NCBI RefSeq assembly: GCF_003818135.1
Contig: NZ_RPOH01000004.1
Coordinates: forward strand, 1 to 64,000
Length of the DNA stretch: 64,000 nt
Source of the DNA: Buttiauxella warmboldiae
GTDB lineage: Bacteria; Pseudomonadota; Gammaproteobacteria; Enterobacterales; Enterobacteriaceae
Reading direction: 5' to 3'
Shown: in pieces, positions 16,023 through 27,047 of the stretch
How the letters are laid out: every line of letters begins with the position of its first letter
Position numbering within the stretch: position 1 is the stretch's first letter
Made by a program: the position numbers and the translations under genes
Notes under the pieces: generated by a model
The model's database searches: none
Told to the model about the DNA's origin: nothing
Seen by the model: only the letters and a program-made list of their open reading frames with translations

Positions 16023-17663
16023 ATGCGCGGACTTGTTTCCTCCCTGTTACTGGCGGTTAACTGCCTGAGTGGCGCGGCATTGGCTGCCCCAGCTGTTGAA
16101 AAACCAGCCGATATCCGTAGCAGCGGATTTGTTTATTGTGTCAACGGTCAGGTCAATACCTTTAATCCGCAGATGGCCAGCGGCGGTTTGACCGTGGACA
16201 CTCTGGCCGCACAGCTCTATGACCGACTGCTGGATGTCGATCCCTACACTTATCGCCTGGTGCCTGAACTTGCACAAAGCTGGGAGGTGCTGGATAACGG
16301 CGCAACCTATCGCTTCCATCTGCGCCCGAATGTTCAGTTCCAGACCACGCCGTGGTTTAAGCCGACTCGCGCGCTGAATGCCGATGATGTGGTGTTCAGT
16401 TTCCAGCGCGTCTTTGACCGCCAGCACCCATGGCATAACGTCAACGGCGGCAACTACCCCTATTTCGACAGCCTCCAGTTCCCGGACTCGGTAAAAAGCG
16501 TTCGTAAGCTTGATAGCAACACCGTTGAATTCCGCCTCGAAAAGCCGGATGCCTCCTTCCTGTGGCATATGGCGACCCATTACGCTTCCGTTATGTCTGC
16601 TGAATATGCGCAGCAGCTAACCAAAGTTGACCGCCAGGAATTAATGGACCGCCAGCCGGTAGGGACCGGCCCCTTCCAGATCGGTGAGTATCGTGCCGGG
16701 CAGTATATTCGTCTGGCGCGCCACCCGAAGTTCTGGCGCGGCGTCCCGTTAATGCCGCAGGTGGTGTTGGACTTAGGTTCTGGCGGTACCGGCCGTCTGT
16801 CGAAGCTGCTGACCGGCGAGTGCGACGTGCTGGCCTATCCTGCCGCCAGCCAGCTGACTATCTTGCGTGACGACCCGCGTTTACGCCTGACCCTGCGTCC
16901 CGGCATGAACATCGCATACCTGGCGTTTAACACCAATAAAACGCCATTAAATAATCCGGCGGTGCGCCACGCGCTGGCGCTGGCGATTAACAACCAGCGC
17001 CTGATGCAGTCGATTTACTACGGCACCGCAGAAACCGCGGCCTCTATTTTACCGCGCGCTTCCTGGGCTTATGACAGCGATTCTAAAATTACCGAATACA
17101 ACCCGGAGAAAGCACGCCAGCAATTAAAAGCGCTCGGGCTGAATAATCTGGAATTACGTCTGTGGGTACCGACCAGCTCTCAGGCCTGGAACCCCAGCCC
17201 GTTAAAAATGGCCGAGCTTATTCAGGCCGATATGGCGCAAATTGGCGTGAAGGTAATTATTGTGCCGGTGGAAGGCCGCTTCCAGGAAGCGCGGCTGATG
17301 GATATGAGCCACGATTTGACACTTGCGGGCTGGGCGACAGACAGTAATGATCCGGATAGCTTCTTCCGCCCGATGTTCAGCTGTGCGGCGATTCGTTCGC
17401 AGACCAACTACGCCCACTGGTGCGATCCTAAGTTCGATCAGGTGCTGCAAAAAGCGCTCTCGTCTCAGCAGCTGGCGTCGCGTATTGAGGCTTACCGTGA
17501 GGCGCAGGATATTCTGGCTGAACAGCTGCCGGTCTTGCCGCTGGCCTCCTCGCTGCGTCTGCAGGCCTATCGCTACGACATTAAAGGGCTGGTGCTGAGT
17601 CCGTTTGGCAACGCATCTTTTGCAGGCGTGTCCCGTGAGAATGTTGAGGTGAAAAAACCATGA
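16023..17663 (+). CDS. sapA: SapA, periplasmic substrate-binding protein of the Sap ABC transporter
   Basis: A 546-residue periplasmic binding protein of the dipeptide/oligopeptide (SBP_bac_5) class. The signal peptide is [21 protein letters not shown], cleaved near ALA-AP. Conserved blocks include [15 protein letters not shown] at the mature N terminus and [19 protein letters not shown] near residue 430. In Salmonella and Haemophilus SapA binds antimicrobial peptides and supports resistance to them; in E. coli SapBCDF is also described as a putrescine exporter. It begins a five-gene operon and overlaps sapB by four bases. Confidence 0.95.
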   Translation: MRGLVSSLLLAVNCLSGAALAAPAVEKPADIRSSGFVYCVNGQVNTFNPQMASGGLTVDTLAAQLYDRLLDVDPYTYRLVPELAQSWEVLDNGATYRFHLRPNVQFQTTPWFKPTRALNADDVVFSFQRVFDRQHPWHNVNGGNYPYFDSLQFPDSVKSVRKLDSNTVEFRLEKPDASFLWHMATHYASVMSAEYAQQLTKVDRQELMDRQPVGTGPFQIGEYRAGQYIRLARHPKFWRGVPLMPQVVLDLGSGGTGRLSKLLTGECDVLAYPAASQLTILRDDPRLRLTLRPGMNIAYLAFNTNKTPLNNPAVRHALALAINNQRLMQSIYYGTAETAASILPRASWAYDSDSKITEYNPEKARQQLKALGLNNLELRLWVPTSSQAWNPSPLKMAELIQADMAQIGVKVIIVPVEGRFQEARLMDMSHDLTLAGWATDSNDPDSFFRPMFSCAAIRSQTNYAHWCDPKFDQVLQKALSSQQLASRIEAYREAQDILAEQLPVLPLASSLRLQAYRYDIKGLVLSPFGNASFAGVSRENVEVKKP

Positions 17664-18625
17664 TTATTTATACTCTGCGCCGCCTGCTGCTGCTGCTGGT
17701 GACGCTGTTTTTTCTGGCCTTTATCGGCTTTAGCCTGAACTATTTTACCCCTCACGCCCCGCTACAGGGCGCCTCATTGTGGAACGCCTGGGTATTCTGG
17801 TGTGAAAGCATCCTGCAGTGGGATTTTGGCGTATCAAGCATTAACGGCCAGTCGATTAACGAACAGCTGCGGGTGGTGTTTCCGGCCACCATGGAGCTGT
17901 GCATCCTGGCCTTTGGCCTTGCGCTGCTGATTGGTATTCCGGTGGGCATGTTAGCCGGGGTGATGCGCAATAAATGGCAAGACCAGCTTATCAGCGCTCT
18001 CGCCCTGGTCGGCTTTTCGATTCCGGTGTTCTGGTTCGCCCTGTTACTGACGATGTTTTTCTCGCTCACCCTGGGCTGGCTGCCGGTTTCCGGGCGCTTT
18101 GATTTGCTCTATGAAGTCAAATCGGTGACCGGTTTTGCGCTGATTGACGCCTGGCTCTCCGACTCCCCTTATCGAGAAGAGATGATCGTCAGCGCCCTTC
18201 GCCATATGGTGCTGCCGGTGGCGGCGTTAGCCGTCGCGCCAACCACGGAAGTGGTGCGTTTGATGCGGATCAGCACGATTGAAGTGTTTGACCAGAACTA
18301 CATTAAAGCCGCGGCAACGCGTGGCTTATCGCGTCTGACCATTCTTCATCGCCATGTGCTGCATAACGCCCTGCCGCCGGTTATTCCACGCCTTGGCCTG
18401 CAGTTTTCAACCATGCTGACGCTTGCGATGATCACCGAAGTGGTCTTCAGCTGGCCGGGCCTTGGCCGCTGGCTTATCAACGCGATTCGTCAACAGGACT
18501 ACGCGGCAATTTCAGCCGGTGTGATGGTTATCGGGTCACTGGTTATCATCGTTAACGTGATCTCCGATATTTTGGGCGCCATGGCCAACCCACTGACACA
18601 TAAGGAATGGTATGCCCTACGATAG
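17660..18625 (+). CDS. sapB: SapB, inner-membrane permease of the Sap ABC transporter
   Basis: A 321-residue permease of the DppB/OppB family with six or so membrane segments, starting at about residues 8-28 ([21 protein letters not shown]). The EAA loop that contacts the ATPase is seen as the stretch around [21 protein letters not shown]. Overlaps with sapA (ATGA) and sapC show tight translational coupling. It pairs with SapC to form the translocation pore. Confidence 0.95.
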   Translation: MIIYTLRRLLLLLVTLFFLAFIGFSLNYFTPHAPLQGASLWNAWVFWCESILQWDFGVSSINGQSINEQLRVVFPATMELCILAFGLALLIGIPVGMLAGVMRNKWQDQLISALALVGFSIPVFWFALLLTMFFSLTLGWLPVSGRFDLLYEVKSVTGFALIDAWLSDSPYREEMIVSALRHMVLPVAALAVAPTTEVVRLMRISTIEVFDQNYIKAAATRGLSRLTILHRHVLHNALPPVIPRLGLQFSTMLTLAMITEVVFSWPGLGRWLINAIRQQDYAAISAGVMVIGSLVIIVNVISDILGAMANPLTHKEWYALR

Positions 18626-19502
18626 CGTTTATCGCGAGAAGCGCCCGCCCAGCACGTTACGCCTGACCTGGCACAAATTTTACGGCGACACGCCGGCGAT
18701 GATTGGCCTGTATGGCTGCGGGGCATTGGTCTTGCTGTGCGTGTTTGGCGGCGTTTTTGCGCCTTATGGTATCGATCAGCAATTCCTCGGCTACCAGCTG
18801 CTGCCGCCTTCATGGTCACGCTATGGCGACGTATCGTTCTTCCTGGGGACGGATGACCTTGGGCGTGATGTATTAAGCCGCCTGTTAAGCGGGGCTGCGC
18901 CAACCGTGGGCGGCGCGTTTGTTGTCACGCTTGCGGCTGCGGTGTTTGGTATAGTCTTGGGCGTGGTCGCTGGCGCCACACATGGCCTGCGCTCTGCGGC
19001 GCTCAACCATATTCTTGATGCTCTGCTGTCGATCCCTTCTTTATTGCTGGCGATTATCGTGGTGGCTTTTGTGGGGCCGCATCTGGTACACGCGATGTTT
19101 GCCGTATGGCTCGCTCTGCTGCCGCGCATGGTGCGTTCGGTCTACAGTGCCGTGCACGATGAACTGGAGAAAGATTACGTTATCGCCGCCCGCCTGGATG
19201 GCGCATCCACGCTCAATATTCTCTGGTTTGCGGTGATGCCGAATACCGCCGCCATCCTGGTCACCGAAATCACCCGCGCCCTCTCTATGGCAATTCTTGA
19301 TATTGCGGCATTGGGTTTCCTCGACCTCGGCGCACAGCTTCCGTCGCCTGAGTGGGGCTCGATGCTGGGTGACGCGCTGGAGCTGATTTATGTTGCTCCG
19401 TGGACGGTTATGCTGCCAGGCGTGGCGATAATGATCAGCGTATTACTGGTTAACCTGCTGGGCGACGGTTTACGCCGCGCAATCAACGCGGGGGTGCAAT
19501 AA
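18612..19502 (+). CDS. sapC: SapC, inner-membrane permease of the Sap ABC transporter
   Basis: A 296-residue permease of the DppC/OppC family. The N-terminal cytoplasmic stretch precedes the first membrane helix ([24 protein letters not shown], about residues 27-50). [18 protein letters not shown] is the family signature after it, and the EAA loop is around [19 protein letters not shown]. It overlaps the end of sapB by 14 bases and the sapD ATG by one. Confidence 0.95.
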   Translation: MPYDSVYREKRPPSTLRLTWHKFYGDTPAMIGLYGCGALVLLCVFGGVFAPYGIDQQFLGYQLLPPSWSRYGDVSFFLGTDDLGRDVLSRLLSGAAPTVGGAFVVTLAAAVFGIVLGVVAGATHGLRSAALNHILDALLSIPSLLLAIIVVAFVGPHLVHAMFAVWLALLPRMVRSVYSAVHDELEKDYVIAARLDGASTLNILWFAVMPNTAAILVTEITRALSMAILDIAALGFLDLGAQLPSPEWGSMLGDALELIYVAPWTVMLPGVAIMISVLLVNLLGDGLRRAINAGVQ

Positions 19503-20494
19503 TGCCATTACTTGATATCCGTAATCTGACCATTGAATTTATGACTGCCGAAGGTTGGGTAAAAGCCGTCGACCGCGTCAGCATGACCCTCAACGAAGGG
19601 GAAATTCGTGGGCTGGTGGGGGAATCGGGCTCCGGAAAAAGCCTGATTGCAAAAGCGATCTGTGGCGTCACCAAAGATAACTGGCGCGTGACGGCAGACC
19701 GTATGCGCTTTGACGACATCGACCTGCTGCGCCTGAGCGGGCGCGAGCGCCGCCGCCTCGTCGGCCATAATATGTCGATGATTTTCCAGGAGCCGCAGTC
19801 GTGCCTGGACCCGTCGGAACGTGTTGGCCGCCAGCTGATGCAAAATATTCCCGGCTGGACCTACAAGGGCCGCTGGTGGAAACGCTTTGGCTGGCGTAAA
19901 CGCCGCGCTATTGAGCTGCTGCACCGGGTCGGGATTAAAGATCATAAAGATGCCATGCGCAGCTACCCGTACGAGTTAACCGACGGCGAATGCCAGAAGG
20001 TGATGATTGCCATTGCGCTAGCCAACCAGCCGCGTTTGTTGATTGCGGACGAACCCACCAACGCCATGGAGCCGACCACCCAGCTGCAAATTTTCAAGCT
20101 GCTGACGCGTCTGAACCAGTACAACAACACCACCATTTTGCTGATCAGCCATGACCTGCAGATGCTGAGTCAGTGGGCCGATAAAATTAACGTGATGTAC
20201 TGTGGGCAAACCGTGGAAAGCGCGACCAGCGAAGAGTTAATCGCTACGCCGCACCACCCTTATACCCAGGCGCTTATTCGCGCGATCCCGGACTTTGGCA
20301 GCCCGATGCCCCATAAAAGCCGCCTGAACACGATGCCAGGGGCAATACCGTTACTGGAACATTTACCCATGGGTTGTCGACTCGGGCCGCGCTGCCCCTA
20401 TGCCCAGCGCGAATGTATTGAAACCCCGCGCCTGACGGGAGCAAAAAACCACCTGTATGCCTGCCACTTCCCGCTGAATATGGAGAGCCAGTGA
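19502..20494 (+). CDS. sapD: SapD, ATPase subunit of the Sap ABC transporter
   Basis: A 330-residue ABC ATPase of the DppD/OppD class. Walker A is GESGSGKS (40-47), the Q-loop is [13 protein letters not shown], and Walker B is [13 protein letters not shown]. The signature is LTDGE rather than LSGGQ, a normal trait of SapD. The C-terminal oligopeptide-transporter extension carries the cysteines in [17 protein letters not shown]. In E. coli SapD also supports Trk potassium uptake by an unclear route. The stop overlaps the sapF start (TGATG). Confidence 0.95.
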   Translation: MPLLDIRNLTIEFMTAEGWVKAVDRVSMTLNEGEIRGLVGESGSGKSLIAKAICGVTKDNWRVTADRMRFDDIDLLRLSGRERRRLVGHNMSMIFQEPQSCLDPSERVGRQLMQNIPGWTYKGRWWKRFGWRKRRAIELLHRVGIKDHKDAMRSYPYELTDGECQKVMIAIALANQPRLLIADEPTNAMEPTTQLQIFKLLTRLNQYNNTTILLISHDLQMLSQWADKINVMYCGQTVESATSEELIATPHHPYTQALIRAIPDFGSPMPHKSRLNTMPGAIPLLEHLPMGCRLGPRCPYAQRECIETPRLTGAKNHLYACHFPLNMESQ

Positions 20495-21300
20495 TGGTCG
20501 AAACGTTGCTCGAGGTTCGCAATTTAAGTAAGACGTTTCGTTACCGGACCGGCCTGTTCCGCCGCCAGCATGTTGACGCGGTAAAACCGCTGAGTTTTAC
20601 CCTGCGTGAAAAACAGACGCTGGCGATTATTGGCGAGAACGGCTCCGGTAAATCAACCCTTGCCAAAATGCTGGCGGGGATGGTGGAACCCACCACGGGC
20701 GAAGTGGCGATCAACGATCATTTGTTGCAGTACGGCGATTATACCTACCGTAGCCAGCATATTCGCATGATCTTTCAGGATCCGAGTACCTCGCTAAATC
20801 CGCGCCAGCGCATCTCGCAGATCCTCGACTTCCCGCTGCGCCTGAATACCGATCTGGAGCCGGAAGCGCGCCATAAGCAGATCGTCGAAACGTTGCGCAT
20901 GGTGGGCCTGCTTCCCGACCACGCCAGCTACTACCCGCATATGCTGGCCCCCGGGCAAAAGCAGCGTCTGGGCCTGGCGCGGGCGCTGATTCTGCGCCCA
21001 AAAGTGATTATTGCTGATGAAGCGCTGGCCTCTCTGGATATGTCCATGCGTTCGCAACTGATTAATCTGATGCTCGAACTGCAGGAAAAACAAGGTATTG
21101 CCTATATTTACGTGACACAGCATATCGGCATGATGAAACACATCAGCGATAAAGTGATAGTGATGCATCAGGGGGAAGTCGTTGAGCGCGGCAGTACCGC
21201 TGAGGTGCTCGCCTCTCCGCTACATGATTTGACTAAGCGCCTGATTGCCAGCCACTTTGGTGAAGCGCTGACGGCAGATGCGTGGCGTAAGGATCGCTGA
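20494..21300 (+). CDS. sapF: SapF, ATPase subunit of the Sap ABC transporter
   Basis: A 268-residue ABC ATPase of the DppF class, paired with SapD. Walker A is GENGSGKS, the Q-loop IRMIFQDPSTSLNPRQR, the signature LAPGQ, and Walker B VIIADEALASLDMS, where the usual DEPT is changed to DEAL as in other SapF proteins. I prefer the ATG at 20494, overlapping the sapD stop, over the GTG three bases upstream. It ends the operon; the 187-bp gap before fabI has only a weak hairpin. Confidence 0.95.
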   Translation: MVETLLEVRNLSKTFRYRTGLFRRQHVDAVKPLSFTLREKQTLAIIGENGSGKSTLAKMLAGMVEPTTGEVAINDHLLQYGDYTYRSQHIRMIFQDPSTSLNPRQRISQILDFPLRLNTDLEPEARHKQIVETLRMVGLLPDHASYYPHMLAPGQKQRLGLARALILRPKVIIADEALASLDMSMRSQLINLMLELQEKQGIAYIYVTQHIGMMKHISDKVIVMHQGEVVERGSTAEVLASPLHDLTKRLIASHFGEALTADAWRKDR

Positions 21301-21428
21301 GCCCCCTAACAGGAATGACCTCTGGCGAAGCGATAACCAGTCAGGGTCGCGGCCTGAAAATAAGGTGACACAACACCGCGCGAGTGGGATATAATTTCAC
21401 TTTCGTGTTGAAAAATTGTGACCAATCA

Positions 21429-21457
21429 TTGGCAACTTGATGATTATACAGTTATAA
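21429..21457 (+). promoter_or_regulatory. Candidate sigma-70 promoter of fabI
   Basis: TTGGCA at 21429-21434 and TTATAA at 21452-21457 are spaced by 17 bp, with the fabI ATG 31 bases further on. The 187-bp sapF-fabI gap has no other comparable pair. The ribosome site AAGGA stands 9-14 bases before the ATG. Confidence 0.5.
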
Positions 21458-21487
21458 AATTAGCAGAAACTATAAGGATTCAAAGCT

Positions 21488-22279
21488 ATGGGTTTTCTTA
21501 CCGGTAAACGCATTCTGATCACTGGCGTCGCCAGTAAACTCTCCATTGCCTACGGTATCGCGCAGGCGATGCACCGTGAAGGTGCTGAACTGGCCTTCAC
21601 TTATCAGAATGAAAAACTGAAAGGCCGTGTGGAAGGTTTTGCTGCCGACCTGGGTTCAAGCCTGGTTCTGCCGTGCGACGTGGCAGAAGATGCCAGCATC
21701 GATGCAATGTTTGCCGAGCTTGCCAAAAGCTGGCCGAAGTTTGACGGTTTCGTTCACTCCATTGGCTTCGCGCCAGGGGACCAGTTAGATGGCGACTACG
21801 TGAATGCGGTAACCCGTGAAGGCTTCAAAATTGCTCACGACATCAGCTCCTACAGCTTCGTCGCGATGGCTAAAGTTTGCCGTGAAATGCTCAACCCGGG
21901 TTCCGCGCTGCTGACTCTGTCTTACCTGGGCGCCGAGCGTGCAATCCCTAACTACAACGTTATGGGTCTGGCTAAAGCCTCTCTGGAAGCTAACGTGCGC
22001 TATATGGCGAACGCGATGGGTCCGGAAGGCGTACGTGTGAACGCCATTTCTGCCGGTCCAATCCGTACTCTGGCCGCCTCTGGCATTAAAGATTTCCGTA
22101 AAATGCTGTCACATTGCGAAGCGGTAACGCCGATTCGTCGTACCGTGACCATTGAAGATGTGGGTAACTCCGCAGCGTTCCTGTGTTCCGACCTGTCTGC
22201 CGGCGTTTCCGGTGAAGTGCTGCACGTTGACGGCGGCTTCAGCATCGCGGCAATGAACGAACTGGAACTGAAAGACTAA
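21488..22279 (+). CDS. fabI: Enoyl-[acyl-carrier-protein] reductase (NADH) FabI
   Basis: A 263-residue short-chain dehydrogenase-like enzyme that reduces trans-2-enoyl-ACP in the last step of each fatty-acid elongation cycle. Catalytic Tyr156 and Lys163 lie in NYNVMGLAK, and the nucleotide site is [13 protein letters not shown]. Gly93 in HSIGFAPGD, where E. coli triclosan-resistant mutants carry Val, is the wild-type glycine, so target-based triclosan resistance is not indicated. Monocistronic, with its own promoter and a hairpin terminator. Confidence 0.97.
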   Translation: MGFLTGKRILITGVASKLSIAYGIAQAMHREGAELAFTYQNEKLKGRVEGFAADLGSSLVLPCDVAEDASIDAMFAELAKSWPKFDGFVHSIGFAPGDQLDGDYVNAVTREGFKIAHDISSYSFVAMAKVCREMLNPGSALLTLSYLGAERAIPNYNVMGLAKASLEANVRYMANAMGPEGVRVNAISAGPIRTLAASGIKDFRKMLSHCEAVTPIRRTVTIEDVGNSAAFLCSDLSAGVSGEVLHVDGGFSIAAMNELELKD

Positions 22280-22295
22280 TTCCTTTTCGCCACGC

Positions 22296-22315
22296 GGGTA
22301 GGCATTCGCCTACCC
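22296..22315 (+). terminator. Hairpin terminator after fabI
   Basis: GGGTAGGC at 22296-22303 pairs with GCCTACCC at 22308-22315 around ATTC. The downstream tract is only CGTCATTTT, so the poly-U part is modest. Confidence 0.7.
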
Positions 22316-22467
22316 CGTCATTTTGCCCCCGCTCAGTTATGCCTTTCTGATATTTGTTATCACCTATCATTCTTTTGTCGTGTTGCTGGGTTACGCCAGG
22401 ATAAAGCAGCAAACCAGGCCGTCAGGTGTTTTCCCCGGCTGGTAAACTCTTTGACCAAGGAATGACC

Positions 22468-23628
22468 ATGGAACAACGCCGAATGTCAGCTAAAGGCCAG
22501 TGGTATCATGAAACCCAGTCCAGCCGCGGCGATGATGCAGTGCTGCCGCTGGTTCCCGAGGCGGCGTTCCACAATGACCGATTTTTACTCGACCTCAATC
22601 TCAGCAGTGAACAACGCCATGCGCACCAGGATTGGCTTACGGCTGCGCGTGCTGCCAGTGAATGTCTGTTGCCCGACAATAGCCCTGTGACCCGCTTACA
22701 CACGCTAAGCTGCTATGATCGGCTGAGCACCGCGCTCACCGTGGCGCAGGTCTATGGGGTACAGCGTCTGTGTAACCATTATGCGGCCCGCCTGGCCCCC
22801 CAGCCGGGACCTGACTCATCGCGCGAAAGCAATCGTCGTCTGACTCAAATCACCCAGTATGCCCGCCAGCTTGCCAGCCAGCCGACATTGATTGACGACG
22901 CTGCCCGCTCGCAGCTTGATGAAGTGGCGCTGTCGGTGAATGATGTGGTGACCTTCAACCAGCTGATTGGTTTTATCGGCTTTCAGGCGCGGGTGATTGC
23001 GGTATTTCAGGCGCTTCAGGGACTACCTGTGCGCTGGCTACCGGGGCTTGATACCCAGCAAGATGCCAGCGCTGAGCTATTCCTTGCAGGAGAAAAGCAG
23101 TGGCAGGCGGGACTGCCTGCCGTTGAGGGGCGTTACGCCAATACCGGGCAGCTCGAAGTCTTCAATCAGTGCCTGCCGCAGAGCGTATTGCAAGAGATGA
23201 GCTGGCTGCTGCTTCACGATGCTACGGCGCTTGCCGCGCTTGGCCAGATAACCAGGATATTGCTGGCGGAAACCACGCATGCCTGTAACGATCGGCTTTT
23301 GGTGGGGTTGCTCACCGCCCGTATCAATGGCAGCGTCAGCTGCTTTACGGATTTTGCCCGTGCATGGCGCGGTGAAAATGGCTTGCCAGAAGCGATGCGT
23401 AATGGTGAAAGAGCCCTTCAGGCATGGTGTCACAATCGTCCACGTGAACAAGCCATCATTCAGGCGGTACGCGTATTAACCCGCGCGCCTGGCAGTTTTA
23501 GCGCCGCCCAGCTGCAACCGCTGTTTGAGTGGGGCCTTAGTGAAACAGAGGTTTTGCGCCTGCTGGTCAGTGCCGGCGTATATGGCTGGCTCAATCGCTT
23601 AAAAATTGGGCTTGGCAATGCCCGCTAA
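22468..23628 (+). CDS. yciW: YciW, carboxymuconolactone decarboxylase-like family protein
   Basis: A 386-residue orthologue of E. coli YciW, started at the ATG at 22468 so that AAGGA is six bases upstream and the product opens MEQRRMSAKGQWYHETQSS. The fold is of the AhpD/CMD-like all-helical type. In E. coli yciW belongs to the CysB regulon and is linked to cysteine and sulfur metabolism; the reaction is unproven. The usual CMD Cys-x-x-Cys redox pair is not evident. It sits between fabI and rnb as in E. coli. Confidence 0.88.
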   Translation: MEQRRMSAKGQWYHETQSSRGDDAVLPLVPEAAFHNDRFLLDLNLSSEQRHAHQDWLTAARAASECLLPDNSPVTRLHTLSCYDRLSTALTVAQVYGVQRLCNHYAARLAPQPGPDSSRESNRRLTQITQYARQLASQPTLIDDAARSQLDEVALSVNDVVTFNQLIGFIGFQARVIAVFQALQGLPVRWLPGLDTQQDASAELFLAGEKQWQAGLPAVEGRYANTGQLEVFNQCLPQSVLQEMSWLLLHDATALAALGQITRILLAETTHACNDRLLVGLLTARINGSVSCFTDFARAWRGENGLPEAMRNGERALQAWCHNRPREQAIIQAVRVLTRAPGSFSAAQLQPLFEWGLSETEVLRLLVSAGVYGWLNRLKIGLGNAR

Positions 23629-23647
23629 CCCGTGGAACGCCAGCGCT

Positions 23648-23674
23648 TTTGCGGCAAACAGCGCTTGCCGCAAA
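23648..23674 (+). terminator. Hairpin after yciW
   Basis: TTTGCGGCAA at 23648-23657 pairs with TTGCCGCAAA at 23665-23674, a perfect 10-bp stem with a 7-base loop. No T-run follows, so it may be a partial terminator or an RNA-processing structure ahead of rnb. Confidence 0.55.
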
Positions 23675-23729
23675 GGGTGGTTTCGCGTAAAACTGTCAGC
23701 CGCTCTTTTGGCCACGAAAACGAAAAAAC

Positions 23730-25664
23730 ATGTTTCAGGATAACCCGCTGCTCGCGCAGCTTAAACAGCAACTGCACGCCCAGACGCCACGCGTTGAAGG
23801 CGTGGTAAAAGGTACGGAAAAAGGCTTTGGCTTCCTCGAAGTGGATTCCCAGAAAAGTTACTTTATTCCGCCGCCGCAGATGAAAAAAGTGATGCACGGT
23901 GACCGCGTAAGCGCGGTGATTCATACCGACAAGGACCGCGAAACCGCTGAGCCAGAAGAGCTTATCGAACCGTTCCTCGGCCGGTTTGTTGGCCGCGTAC
24001 AGCGTAAAGATGACCGCCTGTCTATCGTGCCGGATCACCCATTATTACGTGACGCGATTCAGTGTCGTGCTGACCGTAACGTGACGCATGATTTCCAGAA
24101 TGGCGACTGGGCCGTCGCTGAAATGAAGCGCCACCCGCTGAAAGGCGACCGCGGTTTCTACGCTGATCTGACCCAATTTATCACCTTTGGCGACGACCAC
24201 CTTGCCCCATGGTGGGTGACACTGTCACGCCATAATCTTGAACGTGAAGCGCCAGACGGCGTGGCGACGGAAATGCTGGATGAAGGCCTGGCGCGTGAAG
24301 ATTTAACCGCGCTGGATTTCGTCACCATTGATAGCGCCAGCACCGAAGATATGGATGATGCGCTGTACGTTGAAGAACTTGCCGATGGCAAACTGCAGCT
24401 GACCGTCGCCATCGCCGATCCGACCGCCTGGATTGCCGAAGGCAGTAAACTTGACGAGATCGCGAAAGTTCGCGCCTTCACCAATTACCTGCCGGGCTTT
24501 AACATCCCGATGCTGCCTCGCGAGCTGTCTGACGATTTATGCTCGCTGCGTCCTGACGTCACGCGTCCGGTTGTTGCCTGCCGTATGGTTATCGGGCAAG
24601 ACGGCAGCATTGCAAACGAGATTAACTTCTTCGTGGCCACCATCGAGTCAAAAGCCAAACTGGCGTATGACGATGTCTCCAGCTGGCTGGAAGAAAAAGG
24701 CGGCTGGCAGCCACCGAGCGCAGCGATTGCTGCACAAATCCGTCTGCTGGAGCGCGTTTGCCAAAGCCGCGCCGACTGGCGCCGCACCCACGCTCTGGTG
24801 TTTAAAGACCGCCCTGATTACCGCTTCGTATTAGGTGAAAAAGGGGAAGTGCTGGATATCGTGGCTGAATCACGCCGCATTGCGAACCGCATCGTTGAAG
24901 AGGCGATGATTGCCGCAAACGTCTGTGCGGCCCTCGTTCTGCGTGAAAAACTCGGTTTCGGCGTGTATAACGTCCACACCGGTTTCGACCCGGCCAACAT
25001 TGAACAGCTGGCTACCATGCTGCAAGGTCACGGCCTTGAGGTGGATGCGCAAGAAGTGCTGACGCTTAACGGATTCTGCAAGCTGCGCCGGGAACTGGAC
25101 GCACAGCCAACCGGCTTCCTGGACAGCCGCATTCGTCGTTATCAGTCGTTTGCCGAAATCAGCACCGAGCCTGGCCCACATTACGGCCTGGGTCTGGAAG
25201 CTTATGCCACCTGGACGTCGCCGATTCGTAAATACGGCGATATGATCAACCATCGTCTGCTAAAAGCGATTATCAAAGGCGGATCCGCAGCTCGCCCGGC
25301 AGAAGAGATCACGGTGCAGATGGCGGAACGCCGTCGCCTGAATCGCATGGCAGAACGCGACGTGGGTGACTGGCTGTATGCTCGCTTCCTGAAAGATAAA
25401 GCCGGAACGGATACCCGTTTCAGCGCTGAGATCGTTGATGTGAGCCGTGGCGGGATGCGCGTACGCCTGGTGGATAATGGCGCGGTCGCCTTTATCCCTG
25501 CCCCATTCATCCATGCCGTGCGTGACGAAATGGTATGCAGCCAGGAAGCAGGCACCGTGCAAATCAAAGGCGAAGTGGCTTACAAAGTGACGGATGTGAT
25601 TGATGTCACTATCGCTGAAGTACGTATGGAAACCCGTAGCGTGATTGCACGCCCGGCAATCTGA
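23730..25664 (+). CDS. rnb: Exoribonuclease II
   Basis: A 644-residue processive 3'-to-5' exoribonuclease that degrades single-stranded RNA to short oligonucleotides. Two N-terminal cold-shock-type RNA-binding domains precede the RNB catalytic domain. The metal-binding aspartates are in [14 protein letters not shown] (about residues 200-213), and the conserved [19 protein letters not shown] and TSPIRKYGD blocks lie near 460-500. An S1 domain closes the protein. A very strong hairpin follows. In E. coli the next gene is pdeR, whose product affects RNase II stability; here cho intervenes. Confidence 0.97.
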   Translation: MFQDNPLLAQLKQQLHAQTPRVEGVVKGTEKGFGFLEVDSQKSYFIPPPQMKKVMHGDRVSAVIHTDKDRETAEPEELIEPFLGRFVGRVQRKDDRLSIVPDHPLLRDAIQCRADRNVTHDFQNGDWAVAEMKRHPLKGDRGFYADLTQFITFGDDHLAPWWVTLSRHNLEREAPDGVATEMLDEGLAREDLTALDFVTIDSASTEDMDDALYVEELADGKLQLTVAIADPTAWIAEGSKLDEIAKVRAFTNYLPGFNIPMLPRELSDDLCSLRPDVTRPVVACRMVIGQDGSIANEINFFVATIESKAKLAYDDVSSWLEEKGGWQPPSAAIAAQIRLLERVCQSRADWRRTHALVFKDRPDYRFVLGEKGEVLDIVAESRRIANRIVEEAMIAANVCAALVLREKLGFGVYNVHTGFDPANIEQLATMLQGHGLEVDAQEVLTLNGFCKLRRELDAQPTGFLDSRIRRYQSFAEISTEPGPHYGLGLEAYATWTSPIRKYGDMINHRLLKAIIKGGSAARPAEEITVQMAERRRLNRMAERDVGDWLYARFLKDKAGTDTRFSAEIVDVSRGGMRVRLVDNGAVAFIPAPFIHAVRDEMVCSQEAGTVQIKGEVAYKVTDVIDVTIAEVRMETRSVIARPAI

Positions 25665-25724
25665 CGAAATTTGTGATTCCGGGTGAAAGGGCTGAACCTC
25701 GTGTTCAGCTCAGGCTGATAACCA

Positions 25725-25757
25725 CAAGGAAGGAAAAGCGTCGTTTTTCCTTCCTTG
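25725..25757 (+). terminator. Strong terminator after rnb (copy 1 of a repeated hairpin)
   Basis: CAAGGAAGGAAAA at 25725-25737 pairs perfectly with TTTTCCTTCCTTG at 25745-25757 around a 7-base loop. The hairpin and about ten flanking bases on each side resemble the one after osmB (30948-30983). Confidence 0.85.
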
Positions 25758-25860
25758 TCGGCAACGATGGCGATGCGTCGATTAAAATACCAGCAATCAT
25801 TCAGACATCTTATGTGGTAGCCTCAAGTTTCCCCTGATAACCGAAATCATCCCATTAAGT

Positions 25861-26691
25861 ATGCCCCTACCGTACCAGTATCCAGAACACCTGCGATATA
25901 CGCTTGAAACGCTCCCCTCTAAGCCCGGCGTATACATTTTTTACGGTTCCGATCGGACCTTTCCCCTCTATATTGGGAAAAGCATTAACATACGCAGCCG
26001 TGTGCAATCCCACTTCAGAACAGAATCTGAGGCGAAATTACTGCATATGACTACCCATATAGATTTTCACCCAACGATGGGTGAAATTGGGGCGCTGTTG
26101 CTTGAGTCACAGCTTATAAAAAATCAAAGTCCGTTATTCAACAAACGCTTGCGAATTGCTCGCAGACTTTGCGCGCTGCGCATTACTGAGAAAACCACGC
26201 AGTTTGTATTCAGTAACGAAGCAGACTTTACGCAGGCTGATGACCTGTTTGGGTTGTTTAAAACCAAACGCGCTGCTATTGAGCAAATTCGAGAACTCGC
26301 TGACCAGCAAAGGCTGTGCTATGGCGTACTGGGACTGGAAAAGCTCTCTGCTGGCAGAGCCTGTTTCCGCTATTCGCTGGGGAAATGCGGCGGCGCCTGT
26401 TGCGGTGTGGAAAGTGTAGCAGCGCATCAACACAGGCTCAGAGAGTCGCTTGAATCCTTGAAAGTCCGCAGCTGGCCCTACCCCGGGCGCATTGCTATAG
26501 AAGAGAAATCTGGCGATCTGGCCGAATACCATGTGCTCAGCAACTGGCTATATCTGGGAACGGTAACCTCGCCTGAGGCTGGAAAATCAATGATAACGCC
26601 GCCAGCGTACTTTGACCGCGACAGTTACAAAATCCTCTGCCGGTACGTTTTCCCGCGGGAAGGATTGAAGATTATCGAGCTGGACCAGTAG
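25861..26691 (+). CDS. cho: Excinuclease Cho (UvrC N-terminal homologue)
   Basis: A 276-residue nuclease related to the N-terminal half of UvrC. With UvrA and UvrB it makes the 3' incision in nucleotide-excision repair, at a site further from the lesion than UvrC does. The GIY-YIG domain is LPSKPGVYIFYG and PLYIGKSINIRSRVQSH (about residues 18-58). The cysteine-rich part is RACFRYSLGKCGGACCG (about 171-187). It is about 20 residues shorter than E. coli Cho, mostly at the N terminus. Base composition looks a little lower in GC than the flanking rnb and pdeR. I see no LexA box upstream. Its place between rnb and pdeR differs from E. coli. Confidence 0.88.
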   Translation: MPLPYQYPEHLRYTLETLPSKPGVYIFYGSDRTFPLYIGKSINIRSRVQSHFRTESEAKLLHMTTHIDFHPTMGEIGALLLESQLIKNQSPLFNKRLRIARRLCALRITEKTTQFVFSNEADFTQADDLFGLFKTKRAAIEQIRELADQQRLCYGVLGLEKLSAGRACFRYSLGKCGGACCGVESVAAHQHRLRESLESLKVRSWPYPGRIAIEEKSGDLAEYHVLSNWLYLGTVTSPEAGKSMITPPAYFDRDSYKILCRYVFPREGLKIIELDQ

Positions 26692-27047
26692 GCTGGTTTT
26701 CGGCGACTCCAGCACCGATGCATCTAAAAATCCCACGGGTGATAAAAAACCATAAAAATCATCTATCATCATGGTGAGTATGGAAAACAGAAGCGCTGCG
26801 GCTTAGATGTTGCTTGCTGCCCTGGCCCAATCCAGGTCAAAGCAGGCGCGCTATTAATCAGGGGAACCCTATCAAGCCCTGCCATTTCAGGCATATATAC
26901 GTGCAGGTTACGCGGCCCATATAGCGCCGGTCACAAAATAAGAATAATCTTACCGCATGTTTTCAATTAGTTAGTCGTACAAATCTTACTCTTGCTACTA
27001 TAAATAACAGACTGACGCACTACGTCGGCCCTGCTTCAGGAGAGAGC
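26692..27047. other. 356-bp intergenic region between cho and pdeR
   Basis: I find no open reading frame worth calling here. Just before pdeR there is TGCTACTAT (26993-27001), usable as an extended -10, and a good ribosome site (CAGGAGAGAGC) before the ATG. A short inverted pair TGCC-ATTTCA-GGCA lies near 26880. The first 90 bases contain only A-rich stretches after cho. No hairpin with a T-run is visible, so cho read-through into pdeR is possible. Confidence 0.5.

Noticed and set aside
21301-21428. Possible terminator between sapF and fabI (CAGG/CCTG pair near 21343)
   Set aside because: A four-base stem without a T-run is too weak to call.
25758-25860. Search for a LexA box upstream of cho
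   Set aside because: No CTGT-N8-ACAG or one-mismatch version was seen, so none is annotated.
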